From Halopenitus sp041821145 (GTDB taxonomy: Archaea; Halobacteriota; Halobacteria; Halobacteriales; Haloferacaceae): a stretch of 64,000 nucleotides of DNA. The stretch is from the NCBI RefSeq assembly GCF_041821145.1, contig NZ_JBGUBC010000014.1, positions 1 through 64,000 of the forward strand. The letters are read 5' to 3'. The notes below the pieces were generated by a model. The model searched no databases, had not been told where the DNA came from, and saw only the letters and a list, made by a program, of their open reading frames with translations. Positions 1 to 8,895 of the stretch are shown here, piece after piece; the first letter of the stretch is position 1, and the number at the start of each line of letters is the position of its first letter. The translations under genes and the position numbers were made by a program.

Positions 1-191
1 ATCAACTATTCCCCTTCCTTGTGTATCGTCAAGTCGCCGGAAATACCCGTCGATGGAACGGGCGAAACGCAGCCCGTATCCGCCAGTTCGACTCCGTCCG
101 GCGAGGTCGTCACTCGCTGAGCGTCCGCGCCGTGCCGTGGGTCGTCTCGACGACCGACAGCGTTTTTCGCCGCCGTCACCCACACGCGGTC

Positions 192-2882
192 GTGAACCTT
201 CGGGGACCGATCGTCGACGTGGGCGACGTCCGCTCCGTCTCGACGAAATACGGCGATCGCGACTGCTGTACGATCGAGGTTCGTCCGGACGGGGGGACTG
301 GAGACCCGGTCCCAATCACGCTGTGGGGAAAGTGGACGCACACGGCTGACCACGCGGAGCCGGGAATGGAACTGCTCGTCACTGACGCCGATGAGGGCGA
401 ATACCGCGGCGAGACGACCTACTCGACGACCGGCGATTCCTCAGTCGTCCTCCAGCCGGAGTTCCTCGTCGACGTTACGGGGATCCGATCGTGGGTGCAA
501 TGCCCCAGAATGTACTATCTGAACAAGCTATCGGGAGTTCCGCTGAACTACCCCGTCGTCAAGGGAACGATCGTTCACGAGGTGTTCGGCGATCTGCTTC
601 GCGGGGTCGACCTCGAGGAGTCGATCGCGGACCGCGTCGCGGAGGCAGGCCTCGAACTCGGCATTCTGGGGTACGAGTCGGAGGCAGTCCAAGACGAGGT
701 TCGACGCAACGCGGCCGCGATCGACGGCTGGCTCGCACAGGGAACGCTCTCCGGCGAGGACGAGTGGCGATCCGAGCAGACGTTAATCTCGCCGACTTAC
801 GGACTGAAGGGACGTGCCGACGCGCTCCGTCGCGGGATGCCAGTCGAGTTGAAGACGGGGAAAAACACCAAACGGGAGCCGCGGTTTCACGACAAGATCC
901 AGGCGGCCTGTTACGCCCTCATGCTTGCCGACCGCGGGGAACGCCCCGACACCGGTACCCTGCTGTACACGAAGAACACGGCGCTTGACCGTTCGGAGGC
1001 GACCGGCGATCTCTCGCCGGCCAAGGAGTTCTCGATCGGCGACGGGCTCCTCGCGTTCGTCATCCGCACGCGAAACGAACTCGCCGCCATGGAGTGGCGG
1101 GCGCTGAACGGAACGGGCGGTCAGCCGGGTATTCCAACCGGCTACGAGGCCGATGCGACCTGTGAGTACTGTTTCGAACAGGACACCTGCATGGTCGTTT
1201 CGGGGCGACTGGACCAGGAGTCGAAAGCCGGTTCGATCGGAACCGCGTTGCCCGCCGAGGAGCGCGAGTACGTCGACCGGCTCTACCGGGCCATCGAGGA
1301 GGAGCGCCGCCAGACCCACGCCGAATACCGGAAGCTGTGGGAGCAGTCGGCCGCCGAACGGGCCGACGACGATCGAGCGCTCGTCGACCTCGAACCGGTC
1401 TCACGGACCGAACTCGCGGGCGGCCGATGGTGTCTCGAAGCCCGAAAGCCCGACGACGCGGTCTCGAAGCTCCGGGAGGGCGACATCGCGCTCGTCTCCG
1501 CCGGGGATCCGATCGGTGGGCACGCGGAACTCGGACGGATCAAGACGCTTGGAGAGACGGTCGTCGTGGAGACCGACGAGCCGGTCGCGTGTCGGCGTAT
1601 CGACGTCTATCCCTCGGAGATATCGGTCGATCGCATGCTCACCGCCGTCCACGACGCGATCCTGAAGGGCGACGAACGTCGCAAGGACGTGCTGTTTGGC
1701 CGTCGTGACCCGGCCTTTTCGGGTCCCGAGCGAGAGTACGTCGCCAACAACGACGGTCAAAACGAGGCGGTGAACCTCGCGACGACCGCCGAGGATCTGG
1801 CGTTGATCCACGGACCGCCGGGAACCGGGAAGACCCATACGATCGCGCGGACGATCCGTGCGCTCGTCGCCGACGGCGATCGCGTGCTGCTTGCCGCGTT
1901 CACGAACCGCGCGGTCGACAACGCGCTTTCGGCGCTCCGCGAACAGGGGCTTATGGGAAGCGACGACGAGGACGGGATCATCCGAGTCGGCACCGAGACG
2001 GGCGTCCACGGCGACATGATGGACCTCCGATTGGTTCGACGCGGCGACCCGAACGATCGCGCGGCTGAACTCGGATCCGCGTCCGTGGTGGCAGCCACCA
2101 CCGCGGCGTGCGGATCGCGGGTGATGCGCGAACAGCAGTTCGACGTCGCCCTCGTCGACGAGGCCTCACAGCTCACCGAGCCGAGCACGCTCGCCGCGAT
2201 CTCGCTTGCCGACCGATTCGTTCTCGTCGGCGATCACGAACAGCTCCCGCCGGTGGTGCGGGCCGAAAACGACCTCCAGCGATCGCTTTTCGAACGGCTC
2301 GTGGAGCAATATCCCGACGCCAGCGTGATGCTCGACCGGCAGTACCGAATGAGCCAGCGCATCCAGGCGTTCGCCTCCGCGGAGTTCTACGACGGTCGAT
2401 TGCGCCCGGCGACCGCCGGGGTCGCGACGCGGACGGTGAGCGATCTCGTGGCGGATGTGACGGACCTGCCTGCTGCGCTACAAGCCGACGTGACGGTCAT
2501 CGATCCGGACGGGAAACGCGACGGCAATCGAAACGTCCGCGAGGCCGAGCGGGTCGCAGAAATCGTCGACGCGTACCTCAAGGCAGGCGTCGCTCCCGAC
2601 GACATCGGCGTGATCGCCCCGTTTCGGGCGCAGGTCGCCGAGATCGGCCGCCGGACCGACGTAACCGTCGACACGGTCGACCGGTTCCAAGGGTCGAGCA
2701 AGGAGATCATCGTGGTCTCGTTCGTCGCGACTGGCGATCTCGAAGGACCGATATTCGAGGACCATCGACGAGTCAATGTCGCGCTCACGCGAGCGAAACG
2801 GGGACTCGTGCTCGTCGGTGACGAGAGGGCGCTCGCCTCCGAACCGTTTTACGCCCGAATGCTGGCGTGGGCCGATCGATAG
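192..2882 (+). CDS. dna2: Dna2-like nuclease-helicase (RecB-type nuclease plus superfamily 1 helicase)
   Basis: Predicted DNA end-processing enzyme for replication and repair. From the N terminus: an OB-like region (residues 1-95), a RecB/Cas4-type nuclease with an entry Cys near residue 101 (VQCPRMYYL), a GTIVHE helix and a VELKTGK catalytic strand near residue 218, then a Cys cluster CEYCFEQDTC that with the first Cys should hold a 4Fe-4S cluster as in AddB/Dna2. The helicase follows: Walker A GPPGTGKT near residue 538, Walker B VDEASQ, GDHEQLPP, DRQYRM, DRFQGSSKE and NVALTRAKR. The reading frame is open up to the window edge, with an in-frame GTG at 21, but the first 57 codons look non-coding. 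I prefer the GTG at 192, where VNLRGP begins the OB domain, giving 896 residues. The family call is firm; the start is less so. Confidence 0.88.
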   Translation: MNLRGPIVDVGDVRSVSTKYGDRDCCTIEVRPDGGTGDPVPITLWGKWTHTADHAEPGMELLVTDADEGEYRGETTYSTTGDSSVVLQPEFLVDVTGIRSWVQCPRMYYLNKLSGVPLNYPVVKGTIVHEVFGDLLRGVDLEESIADRVAEAGLELGILGYESEAVQDEVRRNAAAIDGWLAQGTLSGEDEWRSEQTLISPTYGLKGRADALRRGMPVELKTGKNTKREPRFHDKIQAACYALMLADRGERPDTGTLLYTKNTALDRSEATGDLSPAKEFSIGDGLLAFVIRTRNELAAMEWRALNGTGGQPGIPTGYEADATCEYCFEQDTCMVVSGRLDQESKAGSIGTALPAEEREYVDRLYRAIEEERRQTHAEYRKLWEQSAAERADDDRALVDLEPVSRTELAGGRWCLEARKPDDAVSKLREGDIALVSAGDPIGGHAELGRIKTLGETVVVETDEPVACRRIDVYPSEISVDRMLTAVHDAILKGDERRKDVLFGRRDPAFSGPEREYVANNDGQNEAVNLATTAEDLALIHGPPGTGKTHTIARTIRALVADGDRVLLAAFTNRAVDNALSALREQGLMGSDDEDGIIRVGTETGVHGDMMDLRLVRRGDPNDRAAELGSASVVAATTAACGSRVMREQQFDVALVDEASQLTEPSTLAAISLADRFVLVGDHEQLPPVVRAENDLQRSLFERLVEQYPDASVMLDRQYRMSQRIQAFASAEFYDGRLRPATAGVATRTVSDLVADVTDLPAALQADVTVIDPDGKRDGNRNVREAERVAEIVDAYLKAGVAPDDIGVIAPFRAQVAEIGRRTDVTVDTVDRFQGSSKEIIVVSFVATGDLEGPIFEDHRRVNVALTRAKRGLVLVGDERALASEPFYARMLAWADR

Positions 2883-2976
2883 TCGTGGAGCGGGGCGAAT
2901 TACCCGGGACGGATGACCCGCAATCTCAAGGAGTCCGGACGGTAGTTCTATATCGGATCGTGTTAAATCCTCCCGC

Positions 2977-3915
2977 GTGACACGGAAGCTCCATCCGGAC
3001 GTGCGATCGCTTCTCGATCGGGTTGAGGCGCAGGGAAATCCGGACAATGCCGACCTCACGGTGGCGTGTGCGCGAGCGATGTTTCGGGAGTTCCTCTCGG
3101 TTCCGAGCGAGGATCTCGATCCGGTCGATCGAGTTCGCGATTTCGATATCCCGGGGCCGAACGGACCGATCCCGATCCGGGTCTACGATCCCGATACGTC
3201 GGGCCCGCGACCCGTCTTCGTCTACCTTCACGGCGGCGGCTGGGTCTTCGAGACCGTGGACGCCCACGATCAGACCTGTCGAGCGCTGGCGAACGCCGGC
3301 GAGTGCACAGTCGTCTCGGTCGACTATCGACTGGCTCCCGAACACCCATTTCCGGCACCGCTCGAAGACGCGTACGCGGCCACCGAATGGGTCGTGGACA
3401 ACTGCGATTCGCTCTCGGGGGATCCCGACCGGATCGTGGTCGGCGGTGACAGCGCGGGCGGGAACCTGACCGCCGCGATCACCCTGCTGGCCCGTGAGCG
3501 GGACGGTCCCGAGATCGACCACCAGGTGCTCATCTATCCCGTCGTCGACCACTCCTTCGAGACGGACTCCTACGAGGAGAACGCGGAGGGATACCTGCTT
3601 ACCCGCGAGAGCATGCGCTGGTTCTGGAACCATCACCTTGAGACGCCGATCGACGGTGCAAACCCCTACGCGTCACCGCTTCGTGCGCCGGATCTCTCGG
3701 GACTTCCGCCTGCGACGGTCGTCTCCGCGGAGTTCGATCCGCTACGCGACGAGGACCGTGCCTACGCCGAGCGGCTCGAATCCGCCGGCGTCGAGGTCGA
3801 ACACCGACATTACGAGGACATGATCCATGGGTTCGTTCCGTTCCTGGCCGAGCCGGAACTCGATGCCGCACGCGAGGAGATCGAGGCGATCGGCGCGACC
3901 GTTCGAGAACTCTGA
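2977..3915 (+). CDS. alpha/beta-hydrolase of the hormone-sensitive-lipase family (esterase)
   Basis: Cytoplasmic carboxylesterase-type hydrolase of 312 residues, normal length for the HSL family. The oxyanion-hole motif HGGGW is at about residue 84 and the nucleophile elbow GDSAGG at about 156. The catalytic Asp is in EFDPLRDE (about 251) and the His in MIHGF (about 283). All triad members are present, so the enzyme should be active, probably on short acyl esters. The start is GTG at 2977. A TATA-like element (TCTATATC, about 2945-2952) lies 25-30 bases upstream and supports a leaderless transcript. It stands alone between the helicase gene and a convergent gene, so the context says nothing about the substrate. 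Confidence 0.9.
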   Translation: MTRKLHPDVRSLLDRVEAQGNPDNADLTVACARAMFREFLSVPSEDLDPVDRVRDFDIPGPNGPIPIRVYDPDTSGPRPVFVYLHGGGWVFETVDAHDQTCRALANAGECTVVSVDYRLAPEHPFPAPLEDAYAATEWVVDNCDSLSGDPDRIVVGGDSAGGNLTAAITLLARERDGPEIDHQVLIYPVVDHSFETDSYEENAEGYLLTRESMRWFWNHHLETPIDGANPYASPLRAPDLSGLPPATVVSAEFDPLRDEDRAYAERLESAGVEVEHRHYEDMIHGFVPFLAEPELDAAREEIEAIGATVREL

Positions 3916-4040
3916 CGGCGCTCGAATCAGGAGAGGGCATGCAGTCGACGTGAACGATCGATTCGGGCCGAGAACCGAGGCCGCAGTCTGAACACTCCCG
4001 GCCAAACTGATGTCGTGGCCGACAGACAGCAGTCGTCCGA

Positions 4041-4682
4041 TTATCGCTGTGATTCCTCGACGGCCCGTTCTCGCGCCTGCTCGCTTTCGTTGACCCGGCG
4101 AACGAATTCGTCGACGTGTTCGGTTATCGATTCGCGCGTCTCGGTGGGGGAGAACGCATCGGACATCGACAACAGCCGGACGAACGCCCGAAGCTCCTCG
4201 TCGGTAAGCTGGGCAAACTCGTCGTTTTCGATCTTTGCCACGACCTCGTCGACGTCGATCTGGCCGACCGGATCGACGTTGAACTCGACGTTCACCATTC
4301 GGTAATCCGATCCGGCGAGCCGCTGTTCGGCCTTGCCCACGCCCTCCGAAAGCAGCTCGTTAAACGGGGTGTGATACCCCATCAAACCGAGATGCAGGAA
4401 TCCGAGCATGTCGACGATCCCCTGGCTGTACGCCTCCCGGTCGTCGTCTGGATCGAAGATCGTCTCGCGATCACGGGATTCGAGATACTCGAAGAGGATG
4501 GAGAAATCGATGACCGCGTTTCGGACGCGGCGTCGGATCCGGTTTCGCTTCTGTTTTTTGGAGTGATCGGTGTAGTCGGTCTTCCGGCCAAGGAGGAACT
4601 CGCGGTCGGACGGCGTCAGGATTCCGCGCGGTCGATCGGAATCCGCGGCGGGCTCAAGCGCCTTCGGAACGTCCTCGCTCAT
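4041..4682 (-). CDS. conserved haloarchaeal protein of unknown function, 213 aa
   Basis: I do not recognise a characterised family. The protein is soluble and very acidic overall, with a basic patch (KKQKRNRIRRRVRNA) near residues 42-56 followed by a mostly helical C-terminal part. There is no signal peptide, membrane segment or Cys cluster. The arrangement of acidic body plus a compact basic helix could suit nucleic-acid or nucleoprotein binding, but that is only inference. The start is ATG at 4682, with a TATA-like element (GTTAATTCG on the minus strand, about 4708-4716) at the right spacing. The gene is convergent with the esterase and is followed by the aminotransferase on the same strand, which has its own promoter. 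Confidence 0.75.
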   Translation of the reverse strand: MSEDVPKALEPAADSDRPRGILTPSDREFLLGRKTDYTDHSKKQKRNRIRRRVRNAVIDFSILFEYLESRDRETIFDPDDDREAYSQGIVDMLGFLHLGLMGYHTPFNELLSEGVGKAEQRLAGSDYRMVNVEFNVDPVGQIDVDEVVAKIENDEFAQLTDEELRAFVRLLSMSDAFSPTETRESITEHVDEFVRRVNESEQARERAVEESQR

Positions 4683-4742
4683 ACACGAATCAGGGGAACA
4701 CCACGAATTAACGCTTGGGATGAGCGAAGTCGGGGGAGAATG

Positions 4743-6104
4743 TCAAGCTGCGTGTTCGTCGATGGCGTCCGCGATGATATCGAGAGCGGTCTCGGCGAGC
4801 TCCTGGGTCAACACGAGCGGTGGAATGATCCGAATGATGTTGTCGTGGCGGCCGGCCTTCCAGACGAGGACGCCATGTTCGAAACAGTACTCCTGGATGG
4901 CGTCAACGGCGTCGCCGTCGGGTGTACCCTCCTCGTCGTAGAACTCCACGCCGATGAACAGCCCCTTGCCCCGAACCTCGGCGATCGACTCGGTCGTCTC
5001 GGACATCTCGTAGAACCGCGCTCGGATGTCCTCGCCCAACTCGCGAGCGTGTGCGAGCAGGTCGGTGGCCTGAATGTATTCGATCGCGCGAATGCCCGCG
5101 CGCATCGCCACTACGTGCCCCCGGTAGGTTCCGGCGTGGTCGCCGGATCCCCACGTGTCGAGGTCCTCGTGGTACATCATGCCCGAAAGCGGGAAGCCGA
5201 CGCCGCCGAGCGCCTTCGCCGTAGTCATCGCGTCGGGCGTGACGTCGTACCACTCGTTGGCCCACCACTCGCCCGTCCGGCCGAACCCGCTTTGGATCTC
5301 ATCGAAGATCAGCGGGACGTCGTTGTCGGTCGCCAGGTCGCGAAGCCCCGTGAGGAATCCCTCCGGGGGGGTGATGACGCCGCCCTCGCCCTGAATGGGT
5401 TCGACGATGATCCCCGCGGGATTCGCAAGTCCACCGTAGGGATCCTCGAGGATGGCCTGAACCTCGCTCAAGGCGTGGTCGACGGCCTTCTCCGGCGATC
5501 GGTCCTGTCGGAGGGGATGCGGATAGGGCGCGTGGACGACGTCGCTCAAAAGCGGCGTGTAGTGACTCTTGAACTTCTTGCTGCCGGTGACGCTCATCGC
5601 ACCGGAAGAGGTCCCGTGGTAGGCGCCACGGAAGGCAATGAGGCCATCGCCGTCCGTGTTGTACTTCGCCAACTTGATCGCTGCCTCGTTCGCGTCGCTA
5701 CCGGTCGGCCCGCCGAAGACGAATCGATTCTCGTCTTTCAATCCGGGCGGTGCGATATCGTTGAGACGTTCGATCAGATCGAGGCGGGCCTCGGTGGGAA
5801 AGTCGATCGAGTGAACGAGTTTGTCTGCCTGTTCGTGGGCGGCCTCGAGCACGTACGGGTTCGAGTGCCCGACGTTCAACACGCTGATGCCGCCGAACAG
5901 ATCGATGTAGGTGTTACCGTCGACGTCCCGGACGGTCGCCCCCTTGCCCGCCGCGGGGACGAGCGGGATGTCCTCGGGATAGGCGACCACGCTTGAGTCG
6001 ATCCGTCGCTGTTTCTCGAGCAGTTCACGCGATCGGGGTCCGGGAACCGCATCCACGGACGGTGCATCCTCGAAGTGAAGCGTCTCGATCGGCGGAACGT
6101 CCAT
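4743..6104 (-). CDS. class III PLP-dependent aminotransferase
   Basis: Fold type I aminotransferase of 453 residues, like 4-aminobutyrate, acetylornithine and beta-alanine-type transaminases. Visible motifs are the cofactor-phosphate segment FVFGGPTGSDANEAAIKLA, the acidic PLP-nitrogen motif FDEIQSGFGRTG, and the Schiff-base lysine in DAMTTAKALGGV near residue 295. It should transfer an amino group from an omega-amino or alpha-amino acid to a keto acid in the cytoplasm. There is no neighbouring arginine, GABA or lysine gene to fix the substrate, so I do not assign gabT or argD. A TATA-like CTTTTAGT element about 26-32 bases before the ATG supports the start. Confidence 0.92.
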   Translation of the reverse strand: MDVPPIETLHFEDAPSVDAVPGPRSRELLEKQRRIDSSVVAYPEDIPLVPAAGKGATVRDVDGNTYIDLFGGISVLNVGHSNPYVLEAAHEQADKLVHSIDFPTEARLDLIERLNDIAPPGLKDENRFVFGGPTGSDANEAAIKLAKYNTDGDGLIAFRGAYHGTSSGAMSVTGSKKFKSHYTPLLSDVVHAPYPHPLRQDRSPEKAVDHALSEVQAILEDPYGGLANPAGIIVEPIQGEGGVITPPEGFLTGLRDLATDNDVPLIFDEIQSGFGRTGEWWANEWYDVTPDAMTTAKALGGVGFPLSGMMYHEDLDTWGSGDHAGTYRGHVVAMRAGIRAIEYIQATDLLAHARELGEDIRARFYEMSETTESIAEVRGKGLFIGVEFYDEEGTPDGDAVDAIQEYCFEHGVLVWKAGRHDNIIRIIPPLVLTQELAETALDIIADAIDEHAA

Positions 6105-6280
6105 ACGGACACCAACGGAGAACTCGACTAAAAGCCTTATCTACAAAATATGAATTGGTTATGAACAGTTTCTGATTCGGGATGCCGGTGGGCGGTTCAC
6201 ACCGCAGGTCGATTCATCCCAAGGATCTGACACTCGTTTCGAATCCTCAATGCCGACACCCAACGTCGAACTCGGAAGCC

Positions 6281-6322
6281 GCCGACGCCTGAACGCCGAC
6301 GCCTGAACGCCGAAGCATGAAC
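6281..6322. repeat. short tandem repeat, three 14-bp units
   Basis: Three head-to-tail units start at 6281, 6295 and 6309 in the 233-bp gap between the aminotransferase promoter and the next gene. The first two are identical (GCCGACGCCTGAAC) and the third differs at two positions. Nothing ties them to a promoter or gene end; they look like simple replication-slippage repeats. The rest of the gap shows no convincing gene. Confidence 0.7.
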
Positions 6323-6337
6323 GCCGTCGATCGATCC

Positions 6338-6670
6338 TCAATCGGTGGATCCGCCAGCCGAGGATTCGTCCGAGTCTCCGGTCAAACGCCCAACCGAGCC
6401 ACCGAGGATCCGACAGACGGAACACCGGCCTGAACCGTCAATTGATCCCTTTGACCCCTCGGATCGATCGGACGATCGATACAGCCCGAAAAGCGCGAGG
6501 AGAACGAAGGCGGCCCCCTCGATCCGAGCGGCGGTATAGACCCACTCGCGGATCTCAAGGGAGTCCGGAGCGCGATACGCGAGCCGGGTTGCAACCGCAA
6601 CGACCGATCTCGGACAGAGGAGTTCGATCAGCCCGAAGAGGCCAACAACCAGTTGGACGTGTCGCTTCAT
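6338..6670 (-). CDS. small membrane protein of unknown function
   Basis: About 110 residues from the ATG at 6670 (MKRHVQLVVGLFGLIELL). An N-terminal hydrophobic segment (residues 5-20) and a second one near AAFVLLALFGLY (about 60-72) suggest two membrane spans. They are followed by a polar, Ser/Gly-rich C-terminal tail. An in-frame ATG at 6712 gives an additional 14 residues with no membrane or family signal, so I prefer the internal start. The family is not recognised. The tail is low complexity and may be cytoplasmic or disordered. Confidence 0.6.
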   Translation of the reverse strand: MKRHVQLVVGLFGLIELLCPRSVVAVATRLAYRAPDSLEIREWVYTAARIEGAAFVLLALFGLYRSSDRSEGSKGSIDGSGRCSVCRILGGSVGRLTGDSDESSAGGSTD

Positions 6671-6830
6671 ACGTAAGGATAGGTTCCCGGAGGTCAAAAG
6701 AACGCGGGTCAAATCGGAACGTCGATTTCCGGGAGCCGGACGGAGCGCTGGCGAGCCGAGATGCTGACGAGTCGGAGCGCATAGCGAACGACGGCGACGG
6801 GGTTCGTCGGAAAAGTGAGACGGGAGGGGG

Positions 6831-7115
6831 TCAGCGGAGGGTTCCGCCTTGGATCGAAGGAGTCAGCCGGACCACATCGCCGTCCTCGACGACCGTCTCG
6901 AGACCGTCGATCTGACGGATGTTCCGTTTGTTTCGGGTCACCGAGACGTCCCCGGAGACCTCATCGTCCGCGAGGAGCCGCCCTTCGAGCTCCGGATAGG
7001 TACGTTCGAGTTCCGCGAGGAGGTCGCCGTAGGTTTCCGCGTCGGTCGAGAGCCGAACCGATCGCTGGCCGACGTCCTCACGAAACGGTCCGAAGAATCG
7101 GCATTCGACCTGCAT
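6831..7115 (-). CDS. MoaD/ThiS-like ubiquitin-fold small protein with residues beyond Gly-Gly
   Basis: 94-residue beta-grasp protein related to the sulfur carriers MoaD/ThiS and to haloarchaeal small archaeal modifier proteins (SAMPs). It begins MQVECRFFGPFRE, has the hydrophobic core YGDLLAELERTYPELEG and ends SIQGGTLR. Members normally end exactly in Gly-Gly, which an E1-like enzyme adenylates for thiolation or protein conjugation. Here three residues (Thr-Leu-Arg) follow, so either a protease must trim the tail or the protein is not used as a carrier. The stop codon was checked directly: GGC GGA ACC CTC CGC TGA. The divergent neighbour is a PncC-type amidohydrolase; no molybdopterin genes are adjacent. 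Confidence 0.85.
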   Translation of the reverse strand: MQVECRFFGPFREDVGQRSVRLSTDAETYGDLLAELERTYPELEGRLLADDEVSGDVSVTRNKRNIRQIDGLETVVEDGDVVRLTPSIQGGTLR

Positions 7116-7239
7116 GAAATGCGGTAGGCATGGGAGGGATTTTTACCCGTCGATCGCGGCGAACGTTTCACGACCCATCCGCTCCGACGAGTCATTCGTC
7201 TCGGGTCCGCGCAGCTCCCACACGTGGATGTACGTGGAT

Positions 7240-7247
7240 GTTTAAGT
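7240..7247 (+). promoter_or_regulatory. TATA element of the PncC-like gene
   Basis: The AT-rich element GTTTAAGT lies 24-31 bases before the ATG at 7271, the spacing of a leaderless haloarchaeal transcript. It lies inside the longer open frame that begins at 7130, which is why the downstream ATG is preferred as the true start. Confidence 0.6.
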
Positions 7248-7270
7248 TGGATGGCGAGGGAACGACCGAT

Positions 7271-7873
7271 ATGTACGAGACATCGGGCGACGAGACCAGT
7301 CCCGAAATGGCGCTTCCGGAACCGCTCGTCGATGGACGGTGGACGGGCGAGGAGCCGATCGAGGCGATCGTCGGGGAGTTGCTTCGCGAGCGAGAGGAGA
7401 CGATCGCGACCGCGGAATCGTTGACCGGCGGCCTGATCGGCTCGACGATCACCGATGTTCCGGGGTCGAGCGACTACTTCGATCGGGGATTTGTGACCTA
7501 CGCCTACGACGCGAAACGTGAGGAGTTGGCCGTTCCCCGCGAGATCCTCGACGCGCATGGATCCGTAAGTGAATCCGTTGCAGAGGCGATGGCCCGCGGA
7601 GCACGGGATCGGTCGGATACGACGTGGGGTGTCTCGTCGACCGGAATCGCCGGGCCCGGTGGCGGACGCGAGGGGAAACCCGTCGGACTCGTGTACGTCG
7701 GCGTGGCGTATGCAGCACCCTGGGGGAGCGAGGCATCGTACGCCAGAGCGCGCCGATTCGTTTTCGACGGCGATCGCGATGCGGTCAAACGCCGTACCGT
7801 GGACTCCACGCTCGCCCTGCTCTATGCAGCACTTCAGTCCCATGACTCGGGCTCGCGGAACGGGGAGCGTTGA
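7271..7873 (+). CDS. CinA C-terminal domain / nicotinamide-nucleotide amidohydrolase (PncC-like)
   Basis: 200-residue stand-alone CinA C-terminal domain. This family deamidates nicotinamide mononucleotide to nicotinate mononucleotide in NAD recycling. Diagnostic stretches are ETIATAESLTGGLIGSTITDVPGSSDYF with the catalytic Ser region, then RGFVTYAYDAKRE and WGVSSTGIAGPGGGREGKPVGLVYVG. The N-terminal molybdopterin-binding-like domain of full CinA is absent, as in E. coli PncC. Three in-frame starts are possible (7130, 7238, 7271); the TATA element at about 7240 supports 7271. The gene is divergent from the MoaD-like gene. Confidence 0.88.
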   Translation: MYETSGDETSPEMALPEPLVDGRWTGEEPIEAIVGELLREREETIATAESLTGGLIGSTITDVPGSSDYFDRGFVTYAYDAKREELAVPREILDAHGSVSESVAEAMARGARDRSDTTWGVSSTGIAGPGGGREGKPVGLVYVGVAYAAPWGSEASYARARRFVFDGDRDAVKRRTVDSTLALLYAALQSHDSGSRNGER

Positions 7874-7942
7874 GCACGAGTCCAGCCGGATGCTTCCCGG
7901 CGATCACGTGGCCCCTCCGCGGATCAGCCGACCAGCAGCAGA

Positions 7943-8845
7943 TCAGTCGACTCCCTCCGCGGATCGGCCGACCACCAGCGGCGGTCGTACCTCCCTCGCG
8001 TCCTCACCCACGATCACGACGATCGTCGGCTCCTCTCGCGAGACGTCACAGTCGTCCCCGCGCTCGATCGCGAACGTCATCGATCCATCGTCCGTCGCGT
8101 TCGTCTGCACGGGAATCTCCACGTGGATCTCGTGTTCCAGTTCCTCGCCGCCGGCGAGCCGGTCGGCACGCTCGTAGCTTGGCGGCTGGTAGCGGAACCG
8201 AACCCTGACGTCATCGGAGACGGCATCCGTCCCGACGACGCAGCCACCGATCGAGGGAAGGGTGAGCGGTCGAGTGAAGACGCCCTCGTTTCTCGCGGTG
8301 AGCGTTCCGATACCGCCCTCAAGGGGGACCACCTCCGGTCCATCGGCGTCGAGCGCCCCCTCGGGAACCGTAAACGTCGCCTCGTCGTCCAGTTCCGCGG
8401 TATAGGTGACCTCGCCACTGACGACGTCAGCACCCACGAGAACGAGTCCGACGGCCACGAGTGTAAAGAGGACGTACCCGACCGTTCGATCCGGGATCGA
8501 GAGTTCCCCCTGGCGGACCACATATCCGAGCCCGACGAACAGGGCCGCCGAGACCGTAAACAGGAGGAATACGCCAGTCTCAGAGGGATCGTATCGGGTG
8601 ATGATGTACGCCAGAAAGACGAAGTACGCGAGCGCCGCGAGCGCGTAGGCGACGACGTCAAGCGCGCCACGCTCGATCCAGAACCCGACGACGAGGAACG
8701 CGAGAAAGGTCACGAACAGCAGGGCAGCTTTCACCGTGATCGAGAGGCCAAACACCACATCGCGGACGAAGTAGGCGAACGCGCCGAGCGCGAAGGCGAT
8801 ACCCAGCGCGTAGAGGATCTTTCCGCCGTCGATGTCGAGATTCAT
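7943..8845 (-). CDS. multi-pass membrane protein with a C-terminal extracytoplasmic-type domain, unknown function
   Basis: 300 residues. The first ~155 hold about five hydrophobic segments, starting with ILYALGIAFALGAFAYFV and VKAALLFVTFLAFLVVGFW and ending with VGYVLFTLVAVGLVLVGADVV. The remaining half is soluble and beta-rich, with acidic strands and a final EPTIVVIVGEDAREVRPPLVV stretch. The layout resembles a membrane anchor presenting a beta-sandwich. The family is not recognised. It lies 50 bases downstream of the LWR-salt-type gene on the same strand, so the two and the pterin dehydratase may form one transcript. Confidence 0.75.
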   Translation of the reverse strand: MNLDIDGGKILYALGIAFALGAFAYFVRDVVFGLSITVKAALLFVTFLAFLVVGFWIERGALDVVAYALAALAYFVFLAYIITRYDPSETGVFLLFTVSAALFVGLGYVVRQGELSIPDRTVGYVLFTLVAVGLVLVGADVVSGEVTYTAELDDEATFTVPEGALDADGPEVVPLEGGIGTLTARNEGVFTRPLTLPSIGGCVVGTDAVSDDVRVRFRYQPPSYERADRLAGGEELEHEIHVEIPVQTNATDDGSMTFAIERGDDCDVSREEPTIVVIVGEDAREVRPPLVVGRSAEGVD

Positions 8846-8895
8846 GCGGGGATGGGTGAGGGATCATCGCCCATCCGCATCAGTATTGTGGCAGA

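Noticed and set aside
4116..5996. A 626-codon open frame on the plus strand
   Set aside because: It lies antisense to the unknown protein and aminotransferase genes; its composition and lack of motifs show that it is a codon-bias shadow.
6229..6252. T-loop-like string GTTTCGAATCCT, checked as a tRNA
   Set aside because: No acceptor stem, D-arm or anticodon arm can be paired around it.
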